64,000 nucleotides of DNA, from the NCBI GenBank assembly GCA_004380135.1, contig QXCR01000014.1, positions 266,029 through 330,028 of the forward strand, read 5' to 3'. Source of the DNA: Stemphylium vesicarium. Its lineage: Eukaryota; Ascomycota; Dothideomycetes; Pleosporales; Pleosporaceae. A model generated the notes under the pieces. The model was given only the letters and a program-made list of their open reading frames with translations, was not told the DNA's origin and ran no database searches. The position numbers and the translations under genes are program-made. Each line of letters begins with the position of its first letter. Position 1 is the first letter of the stretch. Below are positions 20,547 to 33,513 of the stretch, one piece after another.

Positions 20547-23500
20547 ACTATACTTACTAAGTTAGTATATAATTATAAACTAAAATTAGGAGAGATATTT
20601 AGACTATTAAGCTTAATAGTAGCTAAGCTATTTTATAGTTATAAAGTACTATAGATTTTTATAGTTACTAAGTAATATAATTAGGAAAGATACGCCCTTT
20701 AGTTTAAGTCTCTATTACTTAAAATAATAAATAATAGTAAGTAGCTTTTTATTATAGATCTTATAGTTATTCTCTATAGAGTTTATTCTCTTTAAGTAGT
20801 AAGCTACTAAGTAAAGAGTACTATTAGGCGCCGTCTATAAGAGTACTTCTATAGTAATATAGTTAAAAGCGTCTACTTCTATAATAATTAGGAGATTAGG
20901 GTAGAAGTATTATAGTATTAGCGTAGTAGTAAAAGCGTACTTTAAAGTATTAAAAGCCTTCTTATAATTATTATTAAAGAGAAACTTAGTATTCTTCTTA
21001 ATTAAGGCTATAAGTAGAGTAGCTAGGTAGAAGAAGCTATCTATAAACTGTTAGTAGAAGTTTGTAAAGCTTAGAAATACTCTAATATTCTTAACGTTAT
21101 TTAGGTACTTCTAGTTAATAATAGCTTATACCTTCTTTAGGTCTATTTATATTCTATCTACTCTAACTACGTAGCTAAGATAAGTTACCTTAGTCTAGTA
21201 AAATTTATATTTATTTATATTTAGTTAGAGTCTAGCTTCTTAGAGAGTATTTAGAATAAATTATATATACTTCTTATACTTATAGAGATTCTTACTATAA
21301 ATTAAGATATTATTAAGGTAGATAGTATAGAAGACGTCTAAGAATAGACGTAATATAATATTTACGAAGTATTAGAACGTGCTTAGTATATTAGCTAGTC
21401 TAAAGAGTATTACTAGATATTTAAATAGCTTATATTAAGTGCGAAAAGCTATTAATTATTTATCTCTTTTAGTAATTCTTAATTAGTTAAAAGTAGTAAT
21501 AATATTGAGTTTTATATAGTACTTAGCCTTACTTAGTTAGCTTAAGGTCTCTTAGATTAATAAAATTAGATAATAATTTTTAATAATAATAGCGTTTAGA
21601 GTATAGTAATTAATATAGAAGTATAATTTACTACTAAGTTTCTTAATAAAGATAATAGAGAAGGTAATAAGAGAAAAGCTTATATAGATAAATCTCTTTA
21701 ATAGATAGTCTTTAAGGTACTTACGTAATACCTTAAGTTTATTTTAGAATATACTATATAGTAGACTAAACCTATACTATTTATTAAGTACTAGTTTAAT
21801 CTTATAGTTATATAATTATTATAGAGGTAGCTTATTAGAATTCTCTTATAAAAAGATATCTATTAGGTTATAATACTTAGAGGGAACTTTCGTAAATAGA
21901 TTAGTATACTTCTTTTTAGCTAGTACCTTATTAATATTAGTAATACTAATAGTATAGATTTTATAGTCTCTCTTACGTGCTAGGCTTATAAATAGAGTAG
22001 CACCTATATAGTAGATATTAAGTTTTAGATATAACTTTAATAAGTTATTTTACTTATCTATTAATAGGGTATAATTAGAGTTAGAGTTAAATATAGATTT
22101 AGATATAGATTTATTTAGCTAGCGCTTTATCTTAGGTAGCTAGTAGTTATACTATTATTATAGTATATACTTAAGTTTTAGAGTTTAGATATAAGTATTA
22201 TTATTATTATCTTACTAGCTATTAGGCGAAGAGATAGAAACTTAGATAGCTCTTAAGTAATATTCTATATATCGCTAGATAGTAAAGACTAACTTTTTAT
22301 TAATATAGTCTAGATTTACCTAATACTTATTTATCTATAGCTAGCTAAGTATTAGCTTATATTAGCTAGTATTTATAACGTAGAGTTATATAGACTTATT
22401 ATAATTATTATATTATAGTTTTAGGGTAATAGTATAAGATACTTCTCTATTATTAAGTATAGTTCTAGTAAATCTAGTTAAGTAAATAATATAAAATAAT
22501 AGGTCTTAATATAGTTTTAAGTTATACGCGAGGTCTCTATAAATATATTTAATACTAATAACTTTAGTATTAACTAAAAAATTAAGATTACTTTTAATAT
22601 TATCTTACTATATAGTATAGGGTATTATAATATAGCGTTTCTAAGAACTAATTTAAGATTTAGACTAAAATTTAGTAGAGATTTAATATATATATAGTTC
22701 TAGAGAGTAACTTATCTTTAAAATAAGGCTTTTTCCTTTTAATACTAGCTATAAGAGCGTTATTCTTAAAATCTAAAGAGTTAGTAGGATCTTAAAGTAT
22801 TAGATTCTATAAAGTAAGTATAGGTCTAGTTATTAGCACTATATAATTAGATATATTAAGTAGGTAAAGGGACGCTATAATTACTAGATATATAGCCTTT
22901 CTAATTATATTTAAAGTTGTAGTCTTCCTTAATTCTCTTTTAGCGCTTGGTAGAGCTAGTAAGAGCGTAGTTTATTGCATCTATATCTATCGCGTTAGGG
23001 TGGGCTACTAGGAGCTGGCGCAGGCGGTCTAGTAGGAAGCGGAGATTATTATCGTACGTAGAGATAAGATTAGCGTAGTTATTAAGATTACTAGGTAATG
23101 CCTTTCTAACTATCGCGTATTATAGTTCGTAAGATAAGAAATTATAAAGAGAAGTAATAAAGCTAATTTCATTAAGTCTAGTATTAGCAGCTAGTTATTA
23201 GAATTTAGTAAAATAGGAAGTAAAGCTATGCTTCTCTTAATAGAGTTTACTTAGTTAGCTTAATGCTATTAATTCTTTATTAGAATCTCTATATATAGCT
23301 TTGAGAAAAGTAATAAGTTAGTTAATATTATAGATATCCTTATCTATAAGTAGGTTAATAAGAGTTATAGCGTCTTTCTCTAATTAAGAGTAGGTATATA
23401 GTAGGTAGGATCTCTTATTTAGGTATTAATTAGCGTTACCTTTTAACTTATACCTTAGCTTATAGATAAAAGTAAGAAGGTTCTTTTATTAGTTATTAAA

Positions 23501-23886
23501 TAAAGGTAAGTTAGATAGATAGTTAGTTTAAAGTATATTCTTAAAGCTTATAGTTGATAGTATTATAGACTTTAAGCTACTTCTAGATAGCTTATTATAA
23601 TAAACTTACTTAGCTTTAGTATTAGTATAGGTAAGAGCTAAAATAGTAACTAGAATAGACTTAGTTTTAATAGTCTCTATCTCTTAATAGAGCTCTAATA
23701 TCTATTATATATATTAATTCTCTTACTTAGCTAAGTTAGTAAAGAGTGCTTTATTACTAGCCTTTAATATAGCTAAGTCTACTCTTAGTAATATAGAGTC
23801 TACTTAAATTATATTTAGCTAATATAAGATTAGCTATAATATATTAGGCTATTTATAGGTAGTTATAGTAGGTTAACGTAATATAA

Positions 23887-24137
23887 TATTATAAGATGTT
23901 ATAAGCACGTGTTTAAGAGCTTACTAGAAGCGTTAATTATAGCTACGTACGATATCTAGTGTAATACAAGACGTTGCGTAAAGAAATAGAAGCAGAATGC
24001 AGAGGCGGTGAGGAAATATGTGTAAGGCCCGTGCGTATGGCGCTTGGCTAGCCAATTAGCAGAATCCAGGTGCTTACGGAGCACCCGGCGTTGTAGAGCG
24101 TTCAGGTGTTAAGGGAACCACGGTGGTTACCGTGACA
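23887..24137 (-). repeat. Element B right LTR
   Basis: About 251 bp, aligned to 11,488-11,745. It ends GGTTACCGTGACA unmutated. On the minus strand this is the 5' LTR of element B. Confidence 0.85.
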
Positions 24138-25156
24138 CTTTTTAAGCTTCTTAAGCAAAACTTAACTCTTAAATAGAGTAATAATTAAAAGTAAGCTATA
24201 GATACGCTTAAGATAGCGCTAATAACTACACCTACGCTTATAGCTATAGATTACTTAGAGCTAATATACCCTATTATTCTTATAATAGACGGCAGCAAGA
24301 AAGAATAAGGAGCTATTATTATATAAGTTAGTATTAAGGGCCACTAACACCCTATTAGATACGAGAGCGGAGTCTAGTCTACTATAGAACGTAATTAGGA
24401 CTCTAGTAAGTATAAATATAAGGCCCTACTTCTAGCTCGAAAGAAGTTTTAGTTATATATTTATAAAGTCTATTTTATTATTAAGATAGATACGAAAACT
24501 CTTCTTATTTAACTCTAGCGTAGTACTATAGACCTTCTAGGAGTTCTTATTACTAAATAGCTAGCTCTCCTTAATATATAGAATTTTAATATAGTCTATA
24601 TCACTAGTAAAAAGAATATTATCACTAATACCCTCTTAAGGCGCCTAAAAGAAAATAGCTAGAAATCTCTAAAAGAACTTAGAAAGATATTAAAGATTTT
24701 ATTAACGCCTACCTTAACGTAATAAGTTTTCTTATAGAGGCCACGCCTACTTTAAGTTATAGTACTTCTCTAGTATATCTCTCTTTTAGTAATGAGCTCT
24801 TAGCTAAGGAGTATAAAAAAAATCTTAGTATATTATAGCCTAGATTCTGTTTTATATAAGACCTAAGTACCTTTCAAGAGTAGAACTTCGTAAGTTTAAG
24901 TAAAAGGCACTTTAAATAATAGTCTATAAAAGATACTTATTTATACTTCTTAGTAGTAGAAGACTACTTACATAAATTATTGATAACTCTAACTAGTATA
25001 AATCTTTTATCTAAGCTCTTTATAACAACTTAGATTACTAAGATAAAGAAAGTACTTAGTATAAAGTTTAGGCTAAATACTATTAAAAAGAATAGTATGA
25101 ATAAGTTGAAAGATATATATAGTTATACCCTAAGTACTAATTAAATACTAATACTA
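24138..25156 (+). pseudogene. Gypsy pol fragment C, left part (RNase H region)
   Basis: RIP-broken plus-strand coding sequence. The readable pieces IILIIDGSKKE (about 24,270-24,310) and HPIRYESGV (about 24,350) fit a Ty3/Gypsy RNase H, and SKKNIITNTL (about 24,605-24,640) fits the conserved segment that ends it. The reverse transcriptase and gag that should precede it are absent: the fragment starts directly at the element B LTR. It continues after the pogo insertion at 25,157. Confidence 0.65.
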
Positions 25157-26941
25157 AGCTAGCCCACCCGGTTTCGAGTCACCCGGGGTTTCAACTCACC
25201 CTATCGCCGCTTAGCACCCTCTCCAAAACACGGCTTTTCTCGCCACCCACGCTGCGCAAATGGACACCCGTGAAGAATCTATTCAAGCAGCTATCCGCGA
25301 TCTCAATGCTGGTGTTTTCCAGAGTCAGAGAGCTGCTGCAAAGGCCTACAACCTCCCTCAAGCTACGTTCTCGGCCCGTGTACGAGGCGCGCGGAACAGC
25401 CAAAACAGCCACGTATACCAACAAAGATTGACTCTAGAGCAGGAGGACTTCCTCGTATAATGGATACTTGAAGAAGACGCACGAGCTTTTCCTCCCTCCC
25501 ACGCACGCGTACGAGAAATGGCGAATCAAATTCTCTAGATAAATAGAGACTATAGACCTTTAGGTAAGTATTAGATAGCTACCTTCTTTAAGCGTAACCT
25601 ACGCGTCGCATCTATTATAGGTTAAAAGATTAAGGCTGCTTAAGCTAAGGGAGTAACGCTAGTATAGATACGCGCGTTCCTTAAGCTCTTTAAGAGGACT
25701 CGTACGAGGCTAGGCATAAGAGCTAAGAATATATAGAATATAGATAAGACTAGGAAGGCCTTAAGTGTATGTGCTAATACTAGAGTGCTCGCATCTAGTT
25801 AGAAGAAGAAGGCTTACTATTAGTCTCTAGAGAACCGCGAGTGGGCATTAATAATTAAGTATATATTAGCTATAGGTAAGAAACTACGCTATTTAGTTAT
25901 ATTTAAAGGGAAGAGCTTATAGAGTACTTAGTTTCTTATAATAATTCCTAAATAGCTTTATATAACCTTAGAGAATAGCTAGACATTAAATATAATAGGA
26001 GCTAAGTCGTTATAGTGGGTATTCCTACCTAAAATAGCTCTATTAGATAATTATTAGAGAATACTAATTCTAGATAGCTATAGTAGCTATATTAGCCTAG
26101 ATTTCCTATAGGCTTATAAATAGAATAAAGTCTATCTTTTATTTCTATCTACTTATTCTTTATATATCCTATAGCCTCTAGACCTCTTAGTATTCTCTAT
26201 CGTAAAGAGGTTCTACTAGCAGCAAATCTAGGCCCTCTCGTACCTTAACGACGCAGCGCCTGTTAAAAAAGAGTAGTTTAATATAGCTTATTATTACGCA
26301 AGAGAGCGCGTAATTACTAAGAGAGTTATATAAGTAGGATAAGCTACTACTAGTATCTATCTATTTAATATTAACTAAGTAGTTAACTTATCTTAGATAT
26401 CTTAAAGGCCTATTACGCTACCTTATTAGAATTAATCTTAATCTACTAAGATTTATCTCTCTACTTCTTATAGACCTCGTAAGGTTTTTATAGCGTAGTA
26501 ATAGCTTTATAAGAATAAAAATCTTAGGCGTAAGACTTATTAGTTTCTTAAAAAAGTTAGTAACGTACTTAGAGTAGTAAATATATAAGTAATACAGCTT
26601 AAAATAGAGAATAAAAGACTTAATAGTTAACTTAAGGCTCTTAAGCCTTAGTAGCTACGAAAGAAAGTTCGTGTAAATCCAAATGAGCGCTTTGTAGAGA
26701 TAGATACAATTATGGTTGCTGTACAAGCCTCACAGCTTCTTGAGGCACAACGAGATAGCAACGCTGAGGAACGGGCTGCAGAGAGAGTAGCAGCCGAAAC
26801 AGCAGCTCAAACGCTTCAGTCCATGTGTACAGAGTGGCAAATATAACGGTGTTGAGAGAATAAACTTAATTTTCTATGTGGATGGGTGGTTCGAGTCAGT
26901 GAGTTGAAACCCCGGGTGACTCGAAACCGGGTGGGCTAGCT
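25157..26941 (+). mobile_element. Pogo/Fot1-like DNA transposon with a psq-type N-terminus
   Basis: 1,785 bp, bounded by TA on both sides (25,155-25,156; 26,942-26,943). The TIRs start AGCTAGCCCACCCGGTTTCG and mirror exactly at 26,9xx. The transposase starts at 25,260; 66 codons read MDTREESIQAAIRDLNAGVF...QSQRAAAKAYNLPQATFSAR, a helix-turn-helix (psq/CENP-B type) DNA-binding start, before a TAA where a Gln is expected. The middle is RIP-saturated. The last about 250 bp (26,670-26,845) is readable again with a Glu/Ala-rich C-terminus. It splits Gypsy fragment C. Confidence 0.88.
25260..25457 (+). pseudogene. 5' part of pogo-like transposase
   Basis: 66 codons from ATG to TAA (plus-strand stop at 25,458-25,460) within the 25,157-26,941 element. 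Repeated Ala/Gln-rich helices with RAAAKAYNLP match the psq helix-turn-helix used to bind terminal repeats. After the stop the frame stays readable to about 25,540, then RIP stops accumulate. Confidence 0.75.
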
Positions 26942-28100
26942 TACTATCTAAGAGGAACTTTAGCTAATAGAACTACTAAATATTCTATTTAGCTAAATTA
27001 CTATTAATGTAGTCTATATACTCTTAGATCTAAATAGTAAATAATTTCTTATTATTATCTAAGACTTCGCCTTTTAATAAGTAAAAGCTAAAATACTTAT
27101 TAAGAATAACTCAAAATCTATTTAAAAGTTCTTACTATATAATATATTTTATAGATAGGGCCTCTCTCTAAAGATATTAACAGATAGTAAACTAGAGAAT
27201 AAGAGGCTTATTAAAGATTTATAATAATAATTTAGTATTAATAAAGTTATCTCTTGCGCCTACTATCTTTAAAGCTAAAAATTAATTAAAAGAGATTATA
27301 TACTAATTATAGCTACTTTAAAGAAGCTTTAAGGTAACTAAGTTAATAATCTACCTAATATTTTATAGGCTAACTAAGTAATAATTAAGCGCTCTACTAA
27401 TAAAATACTAGCGTATAGAGTTTTAGGCTAGAAATACATCCTTCTAATTAAAATAAGTATAATATTTAGTAAACTCTTTCTTAGAATAAAGTTTTAGATA
27501 CTAGCACCCTTCTTATCATGCGTACTTAGTAGTTGAAGCGATAAGATAGCTATTTCTAAGAAGCTATTAATAAGATAGCATAACTCTATTATAAGAATAA
27601 GAACTATTTTAATAATATAAAAGACGTTTAAACTTTAAAATTAGCTATTAGGGACTTAGTACTCCTTTAAGACTCTTTCTATTATAATAACTAATTAATA
27701 CTTATAAAGTTCTTATCTAATTAAAAAGGACTCTTTTATATTAGAGAGGTATATAATAAAGGCTAGTATAGGCTTAAAGAGCTTAATAGTACTAGTTTTT
27801 ATAATTATATACCAAGTAATGAGCTAAAACCCTTTTAGTAACGTACTATAGTAGAACTAGAGATGATTAAAAGAATTAAGACTAAGCACCTCCATAGTAT
27901 AATGGACCTTAATAATATTATAACTCTAGATAATACTGACTAATATTAGTATAGCTAAGATATCTCTTATATTAAGATATAAACTTATAAAAGTAAAAGG
28001 CTTTTAGTAGTAAAGAATACTTAGATACTCTCACCTATAGATACTAAAGAGATTATAGATCTTAAATAAGTAGCTTCTAAGTTATATAGAGTAGTAATAG
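26942..28100 (+). pseudogene. Gypsy pol fragment C, right part (integrase C-terminal half)
   Basis: Plus-strand remnant continuing fragment C after the pogo element. Readable pieces include IMRTQQLKRQD (about 27,515-27,550) and a later LVLLQDSFYYNN...YNKGQYRLKEL stretch (27,655-27,790), the layout of the integrase C-terminal domain of fungal Ty3/Gypsy elements. TAA/TAG codons replace Gln throughout. The right end is not defined; no LTR for this element was found. Confidence 0.6.
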
Positions 28101-30486
28101 TAGTATCTTAAAGGCTTCTAGAATTTAATTCTTAAGATTATTAGCTATATATGTAATACTAGGAACTAATAGGTATATATTTATATATGTATATTAATCT
28201 ATGAATATCAAGCTTTAAAAGAGCCTATAAGTAAGCTAAGTAGTAATTAGTATAGAGTAACTTAGAAACTTATATAGTACTAAGAATATTTTATAAACCT
28301 AATTATATATACTTAAATACTACTTAACTATGACGACATCTCTTAGAGGAAAACTTTTTTAATAAAATTATCATTATTACTATTATTCTAACTACTATAC
28401 TACTTATTAGAGGAACGCTTAGATAGAGATATATTAGTAGTATTAGAAAAACTGCTACTAAAGCGAGTTAGTAGCTTATAGCTACTCTTAGTTAGTAACT
28501 TAGCTTTCTTAGTACCTTTCTTTAAGCTAGACTTTATTATCTAAGTAGGCTTCTAGGTAGTAGACTTTCTTATTACTAGTAATTTCTAAGGCGAACCCTT
28601 TAAAAGATATTTAGTAGCACTAATATTTACGTCCTCTAGAGCTTTATAATATCGTAAGTTCTTAGCTAGAAGAGTTATCTTAGAGGCGTTATTATAATAA
28701 TTATAGAGATAAAAGACTCTCTCTTATTTCTAAGTTTATAGTTCTAATCGCCTCTAATATTTAAAGCGCTAAACTTTAACTACGCGATAGTATTATTTAT
28801 ATATAAGTAAAGGGCGTTTAGTAGGAACTTTATAAGCGTATTAAAAGAATAAGAATAGTGAATAAAATAATTAGAGTAAGTTAAGAATAGTTCAAAAAGA
28901 AACATAGAGTTTATCTTGATATTAAAGAAAATAACTTCATTAGATTTTAGAAATATTATTAGTAATAATTCTAAGTAGAAAACTTAAGTATCTAAATTAT
29001 ATTTATAAACTTATAATTTATAGAGTACTTAGCCTTAGAAGTAGTAATATAGTAATTAGTATAAGTACTACATAAAAGCAATTTCTTATTAATCTAGATA
29101 GACCTATAACTACTCAATAGCTTCTTTATATTAGAATAATAGTAACTATAGAACTTATTCTTAGGCGAGAATACTAAATCTCTATTAGACTTATACTACT
29201 TCGCACCTTATATATAATAATAGATAAGGGTAATAAAGAGGAGTTTATAGAACTTACGCTAGCGCCTAGTCTATAGGGAGATTAAGCAACTTTATAAGTT
29301 TACGCTCTTTATACTTAGGCTTATTATACTAAGATATAGCGTAGCCTACTATAATTACGCTAAGCGGAGATAGGCTATAGTATAAGTTAAATAAAAACTC
29401 TTAGAAATTAATAATAATAGTAATTATTACTAGGGTCTTATAGTAGCTATATACTATAAAATTATAAGTTAAAAAAGTCTTTAGATAGTAGAGAGAAGAT
29501 TAAAAATAATCTATAGTATTTAGTAATATTATATATTATAGATTTTAGGTAGATATACTAATATAGCTCTAAGTCCCTATTACCGTTATAGCCTAGAATT
29601 ACTTTCTTAGTAAGTAATAGGCTCTTAAAATTAATCATACTAGAGAAGGAAGTAAGAAATAATACTAAGAGTTAATTAGGCGATATCGTAGGCCTATTAT
29701 ATTAGATAGTAGTAAAGAAATAACTTAAGAATAGTAGAGAACGCTTAAGAAGAGAGGAAAAAGGCGTATTAATAAAAGGCGACGTAATAGATAGTATAGA
29801 TAAAGTACGCATGTTTCTAAAATCTAAAGGGCGGCGTACTTAAGTAGTAGTAGAACTAATTAGTTTACTTACTTCTTAAGCGCTACTTAGTAAGAAAGCT
29901 AAGCTCGTATTAGACTCTAAAGAGCGGCGTAATATATCTTTTAACTTAGATATATTAGTAGTATTATCATTATTATCTTTAAGGCGAGTAGGTAAGAAGG
30001 TAAACTTCTTTTACTTATTAATAATAATAAAAGTAGATATAGTTAAGAAAGAGTTAAAGAAAAGAGGAAAAGAAAGAGAAGAAAGAGAATTATAGTACTA
30101 AGAGAGAGAGATTTAGTAGTAGTAAAGTATATAAGAGTTAGACTTAAAAAGTTAGTAAGATAAAGAAAGTAAAAGTTATGTAATGATAGCCTAAGGACTA
30201 GTTTAGTGAATAATAATAAGACCTACTTATCTTTTTATACTTACTAATTAATAAGGTAATAAAATATACTAATTAAAGCTAATTACTACTATAGATATTT
30301 AAGATAAATATACTTTAAAACTCTAAAGATATTAAATAGTTATACTACTAGCTTAAAAGAAGTCTAAGAAATAACTCTACTTATAGTATATTATAATTAT
30401 AATATATAAAAAGGAATAAGATATCTAAAAGCCTTTTAAGATAAGAAGAAGAGACCTTCTTAAATTACTTAAATAAGATAGAGAAC
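28101..30486. other. RIP-saturated DNA with unidentified minus-strand coding traces
   Basis: No intact frame. The minus strand about 30.1-28.3 kb can be read with TAA/TAG taken as Gln and gives a Lys/Ser-rich C-terminal stretch near 28.4-28.6 kb. I cannot name the family. It is directly continuous with 39,212 onward, because element D is inserted here. Confidence 0.4.
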
Positions 30487-30491
30487 ATAAA

Positions 30492-30936
30492 TGTGAAGGT
30501 CCGTCCTTGGAGGGTCCTAGGGTTGGTTCTTAGGAATAAGCTAGGCGCGTAATAGACGAGATAAGTTAAGTACGATATAAAGATTAATAAATAACTTAAA
30601 AGTTTAAGAATTAAGTACTAATTCTTAGATTTTAAAGTTAAATATAGTAACTATAAGAGTGCGCTATCTAGTAGCTATATACTTATATAATAGTTATAGT
30701 AACTCCTAATAATAGTAAGGTATAACTTCTAGTAATAGTTATAATAGTTATAATTACTCCTAGCAATAGTTGCGGTAGTCGTGATCGCTTCTAGCGATAG
30801 TCCTTAGCGTAGTGATTGGTCACGTGACTACTAATAGTCAGCGTTTTGCAGGATCGCTATCCTGGTCTTGCTCGTACGGCGCGGTTGCGGCGTAGTTGCG
30901 GCGTGGTCGTAAGCGTTTTAACTTTAGGTTATAATA
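30492..30936 (-). repeat. Element D left LTR
   Basis: 445 bp. The segment 30,783-30,910 (TAGCGATAGTCC...TTGCGGCGTGGTCG) keeps a normal base composition in several copies, while the rest is AT-saturated. Confidence 0.9.
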
Positions 30937-33513
30937 CTATCTTCTTTTTCTAAGAATTTATTCTTAAATTACTTAATTTAAGTAGTTACTTAGCTTATAA
31001 GTAGAATTATCTTATATATTATTATAAGCTCTAAAGTTTACTATATTATCTAATTTCTATAAATATAAAATTTACTTAGCTTTAAAAATTCTTAATACTA
31101 ATTTTATTTCTAATATTACTTGTAATAAGTATTTTTTTAATAATTAGCCTTACTATATTATGCTAAATTCTCCTCTTAAATATATAGAGTGTACGCGTCT
31201 AGGCTAGTTATATATAAATATATTATAGGCCTCTTTAGATAAAACTCGCGAAGAGTATTAAGTAAAAGTAGATGCGGACGAAAAGTTATTATCTAAAGTA
31301 ATTGCGCGGTTATTGCGCAATAAGAAGATTCTAGCGCAGGCTAATAAGCGCGCGCAAAGGAAAGCGCTCTGCCTTACGTTGGAACTAGAAGCGGAGGGTG
31401 AGGATATTAATGCGTAGTCCTTAAATTGTCTAGTGGCGTCTATTAGTATCGTATATTTACTAATAATATAGTCTACCTTAGGTAGTATAGATAACGCGGT
31501 TACGACCCTTAGTATTACTAGTCTTAGTAGCGCTAATAGTACTAGTAGTTATAATATAGAAGCTATTAATTATTTATAAGATTTATATCTAGCTTCTAAG
31601 TATTATTACTCTTAGAATAGTCTAACTATTTAATTAGATATTCTTTACTATTACTTTATATTTAGTATATAAGAATTCTCTTAACTTTAAATTTATTTTC
31701 TTCTTCTATTTTATAGTAGAAGATTTTCTAAAGTAGTATTTTAAAGTCTACTAATTCTAATATATTAATATAGAATCTTAGATATATCTTTATATTAGAT
31801 AAAAGGTTAAGTATATAAATAACTAGTCCTTTCTAATTATAAATTAAAAATAATCTAATTTTAATATTATTAAGTCCCTTATTAAGTTATATAGTACGAA
31901 AGTTCTTTATAAGTAAATAAACTTTATCCTCTCTCTTTAGCTAAGGTGCTATTTTATATTTCTTATTAATATATAAGATACTCTAGTATTATATCTTTTT
32001 AAGTTCGCGTTATAGTAACTTATATACTAACTTTAGCTTATTAGCTATAGTAATAGCTACTTCTATTTTTAGGCTTAGTAATATATATATAAAGAGATTT
32101 AGGTATCTCCTATAGTTCGCGTAGAATAGAGTTTATTCTATAGATTCTAAAAGCTTATTATTATAGGCTATCTATACTATAAGTAGTAGTAAAACTTAGT
32201 TATTCTACTAGTAATTAATATAGATCTATAGATAGGCTTTTATTATATAATTTATTTACTCTATTTATCTATTTATTTATAAGTAGTAAGCTATTAATAG
32301 CTTTCTCTTAATACTAATTATAGTTAGTAATGCTATCTAAAAGTTTAAAGTAGAGAGCTTATTTTTATTACTAATAATTAACCTTAGTATACTATAATAT
32401 CTAATAATATAATTATTAATAATGTATATAAGTTATACTACCGTAAAGTCTTTATAAAAGGCGATATACTTAGCTTATTTTATAAAATAATTAACTACTA
32501 TAAGAATTGCGTTATATAATACTTTAGTAATATAGTCTCTTAAGACTAGTAAGCCTATAATAAAGTCTATAGAGATATCTAATTATAGTATATTAGGTAG
32601 CTCTATTACTTATATTTCTCTATAGGGTGCGTAGGTACTATATTTATTCTTCTAATAGTCTGCGCATTTAGTAATAAAGGAAGTAACCTTATTCTTTATA
32701 TATAGAAACTTATAGTTTTACTTATTAAACTCTATTATTTAAGTAATACTAGAGTAACTATATATAGAGTTATTATAGTATAACTTAATAATTACTTCTA
32801 ATAATTCTTTTAGTACCTTATTAGTAATTTATATAACTAGATTTAGTATTTTTACTAATCTTAATAATCTATTATTATTAATTTTAAGTATTATAGAGTC
32901 TATAATTTCCTTTATTCTTATAATATTATATCTATAGCTAAGAGCGTCTACTCTACTATTTTCTTTTTCTAGAGTATATATAATCTTAAACTTATATTAG
33001 CTTAATTTCTCTAATTATTAATTTAGTATTAATTAAGTACTTTAGTAGTTATAAAGCTAACTAAGTTCTTATAATTTATAAATATTATAAGTTCTTAGTA
33101 ACTTTTAGCGTATACTCTCTAATACTTTAAATAAGAGATAATAGTAAGTAGCTTCTTATTATAAATATTATAGTTCTCTTCTAGTCCTAAAAGCTTATAA
33201 AAATAGTAAGTAATAGGGTGCTATTAGCCTTTATATAGTTAACTAGTATATTCTCTTAGTAAAAGATCTAATATATTAGTTTTAAAGCGTAGAGGTTATT
33301 CTACTTAGAATATATAGAAGTATAGTAGTTTTATACTTATATTCTTAAGCGTCTAAAAGGCGTTTTTTACTTTCTTACTCTATATAAATAGTATATTCTT
33401 TCTTATAAGTTTTAATAATAGGATAGCAATCTTAGAGTAATTCTTAATAAATTATTAATTAAAATTTAAGAGTTCTAAGAAAAATTATATCTCTTTAACT
33501 ATCTTTAATTATA

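Larger units (their letters stand above)
11488..24137 (-). mobile_element. Element B: RIP-degraded Ty3/Gypsy LTR retrotransposon with nested insertions
   Basis: About 5.4 kb of element DNA expanded by nested element A (11,844-18,457) and TRIM2 (19,975-20,546). The LTRs at 11,488-11,745 and 23,887-24,137 belong to one family (about 257 bp); they differ mainly by C/T and G/A changes, plus a 6 bp deletion and a 1 bp insertion. A polypurine tract, read on the minus strand, lies just inside the left LTR, so the left LTR is the 3' one. Minus-strand reverse transcriptase is visible: the YLDD box, mutated to YLNN, is at 21,309-21,320. Gag-like sequence should lie about 22.9-23.9 kb and integrase about 18.5-19.9 kb. 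The flanks (GGGCC left, CTTTT right) do not form a TSD, so the ends may have been rearranged. Confidence 0.75.

Noticed and set aside
24138..30486. A third full LTR element (C) with both LTRs
   Set aside because: RNase H and integrase traces are present, but no flanking LTR pair or TSD could be found; it is kept as a fragment.
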